The translations under genes were made by a program, and so were the position numbers. From Enterocloster bolteae (GTDB lineage: Bacteria > Bacillota_A > Clostridia > Lachnospirales > Lachnospiraceae), in assembly GCA_021769025.1 (NCBI GenBank), contig JAETTS010000115.1, forward strand, positions 1 through 7,497: a stretch of 7,497 bases of DNA, given 5' to 3'. This document shows positions 7,311-7,497 of this stretch, piece after piece. Position 1 is the stretch's first letter; every line of letters starts with the position of its first letter. The notes under the pieces are model-generated. The model ran no database searches and was not told where the DNA came from. It saw only the letters and a list, made by a program, of their open reading frames with translations.

Positions 7311-7327
7311 AACTCCTTTATTTTCAA
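7299..7327 (-). promoter_or_regulatory. Sigma-A promoter of uxuA
   Basis: On the minus strand TTGAAA (plus 7322-7327) is followed after exactly 17 bases by a perfect TATAAT (plus 7299-7304). Transcription should start near 7292, giving a leader of about 50 bases that ends in the GAGGAGGA ribosome site. Confidence 0.82.
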
Positions 7328-7497
7328 CTTGATTCGTCCTTTTCTGTCCTTAGTTTATTGCGTTTTTGTGACTGTTCACTCCCAAATGCCATTTAGACAG
7401 CACTTAACCCTCTGAGATAACATAAGTCCCTCACTTGGCGGACCTAACTAAGTGACATTGGCTCACTATGCTAACCTATTCTTTCTCCAGATTATAT

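Noticed and set aside
7367..7380. TGTGA-CTGT-TCACT as a CRP-type site
   Set aside because: The spacer is 4 bases and not the required 6, and cAMP-CRP control is not expected in this kind of organism.

Overview
The window looks like part of a Firmicutes chromosome, most probably a gut Clostridia/Lachnospiraceae-type anaerobe. The evidence is strong AGGAGG-type Shine-Dalgarno sites, moderate G+C, a short Gram-positive-type mannonate dehydratase, and a large exported GLUG-repeat protein with an InlB-like repeat. The genus assignment is inference from style, not proof. No rRNA, tRNA, CRISPR array, insertion sequence or phage gene is visible.

Layout. Positions 1-3019 (minus strand) hold a very large secreted protein whose C-terminus lies beyond the left edge. 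Its reading frame is open to position 2, giving 1006 codons. It has a signal peptide, eleven GLUG-type GG-[IV]-x-G repeats, a predicted coiled-coil region of about 270 residues inserted inside the sixth repeat, an InlB-B-like repeat, and an unrecognised C-terminal part. Immediately upstream, overlapping by ATGA, is an MMPL/RND-type membrane transporter (3016-5358, minus). Divergent from it is a TetR/AcrR-family regulator (5509-6090, plus) that starts at TTG. The 150-bp gap between them carries a 22-bp near-perfect palindrome, the likely TetR operator, and a candidate promoter for the transporter. A strong hairpin terminator (6107-6147) ends the regulator gene. It also lies just past the end of the convergent gene uxuA (6151-7239, minus), a mannonate dehydratase of hexuronate catabolism. 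uxuA has an excellent sigma-A promoter at 7299-7327, whose -10 is overlapped by a GntR-like imperfect palindrome. The remaining ~170 bases (7328-7497) hold no gene that I can support, only small TCACT/AGTGA inverted motifs.

How they work together. The transporter and the giant repeat protein look like one translationally coupled operon under the divergent TetR regulator. A reasonable hypothesis is an envelope export or surface module in which the secreted solenoid/coiled-coil protein partners with, or is assembled alongside, the MMPL pump. The substrate cannot be read from the sequence. uxuA is a separate metabolic transcription unit and has no evident functional link to the module.
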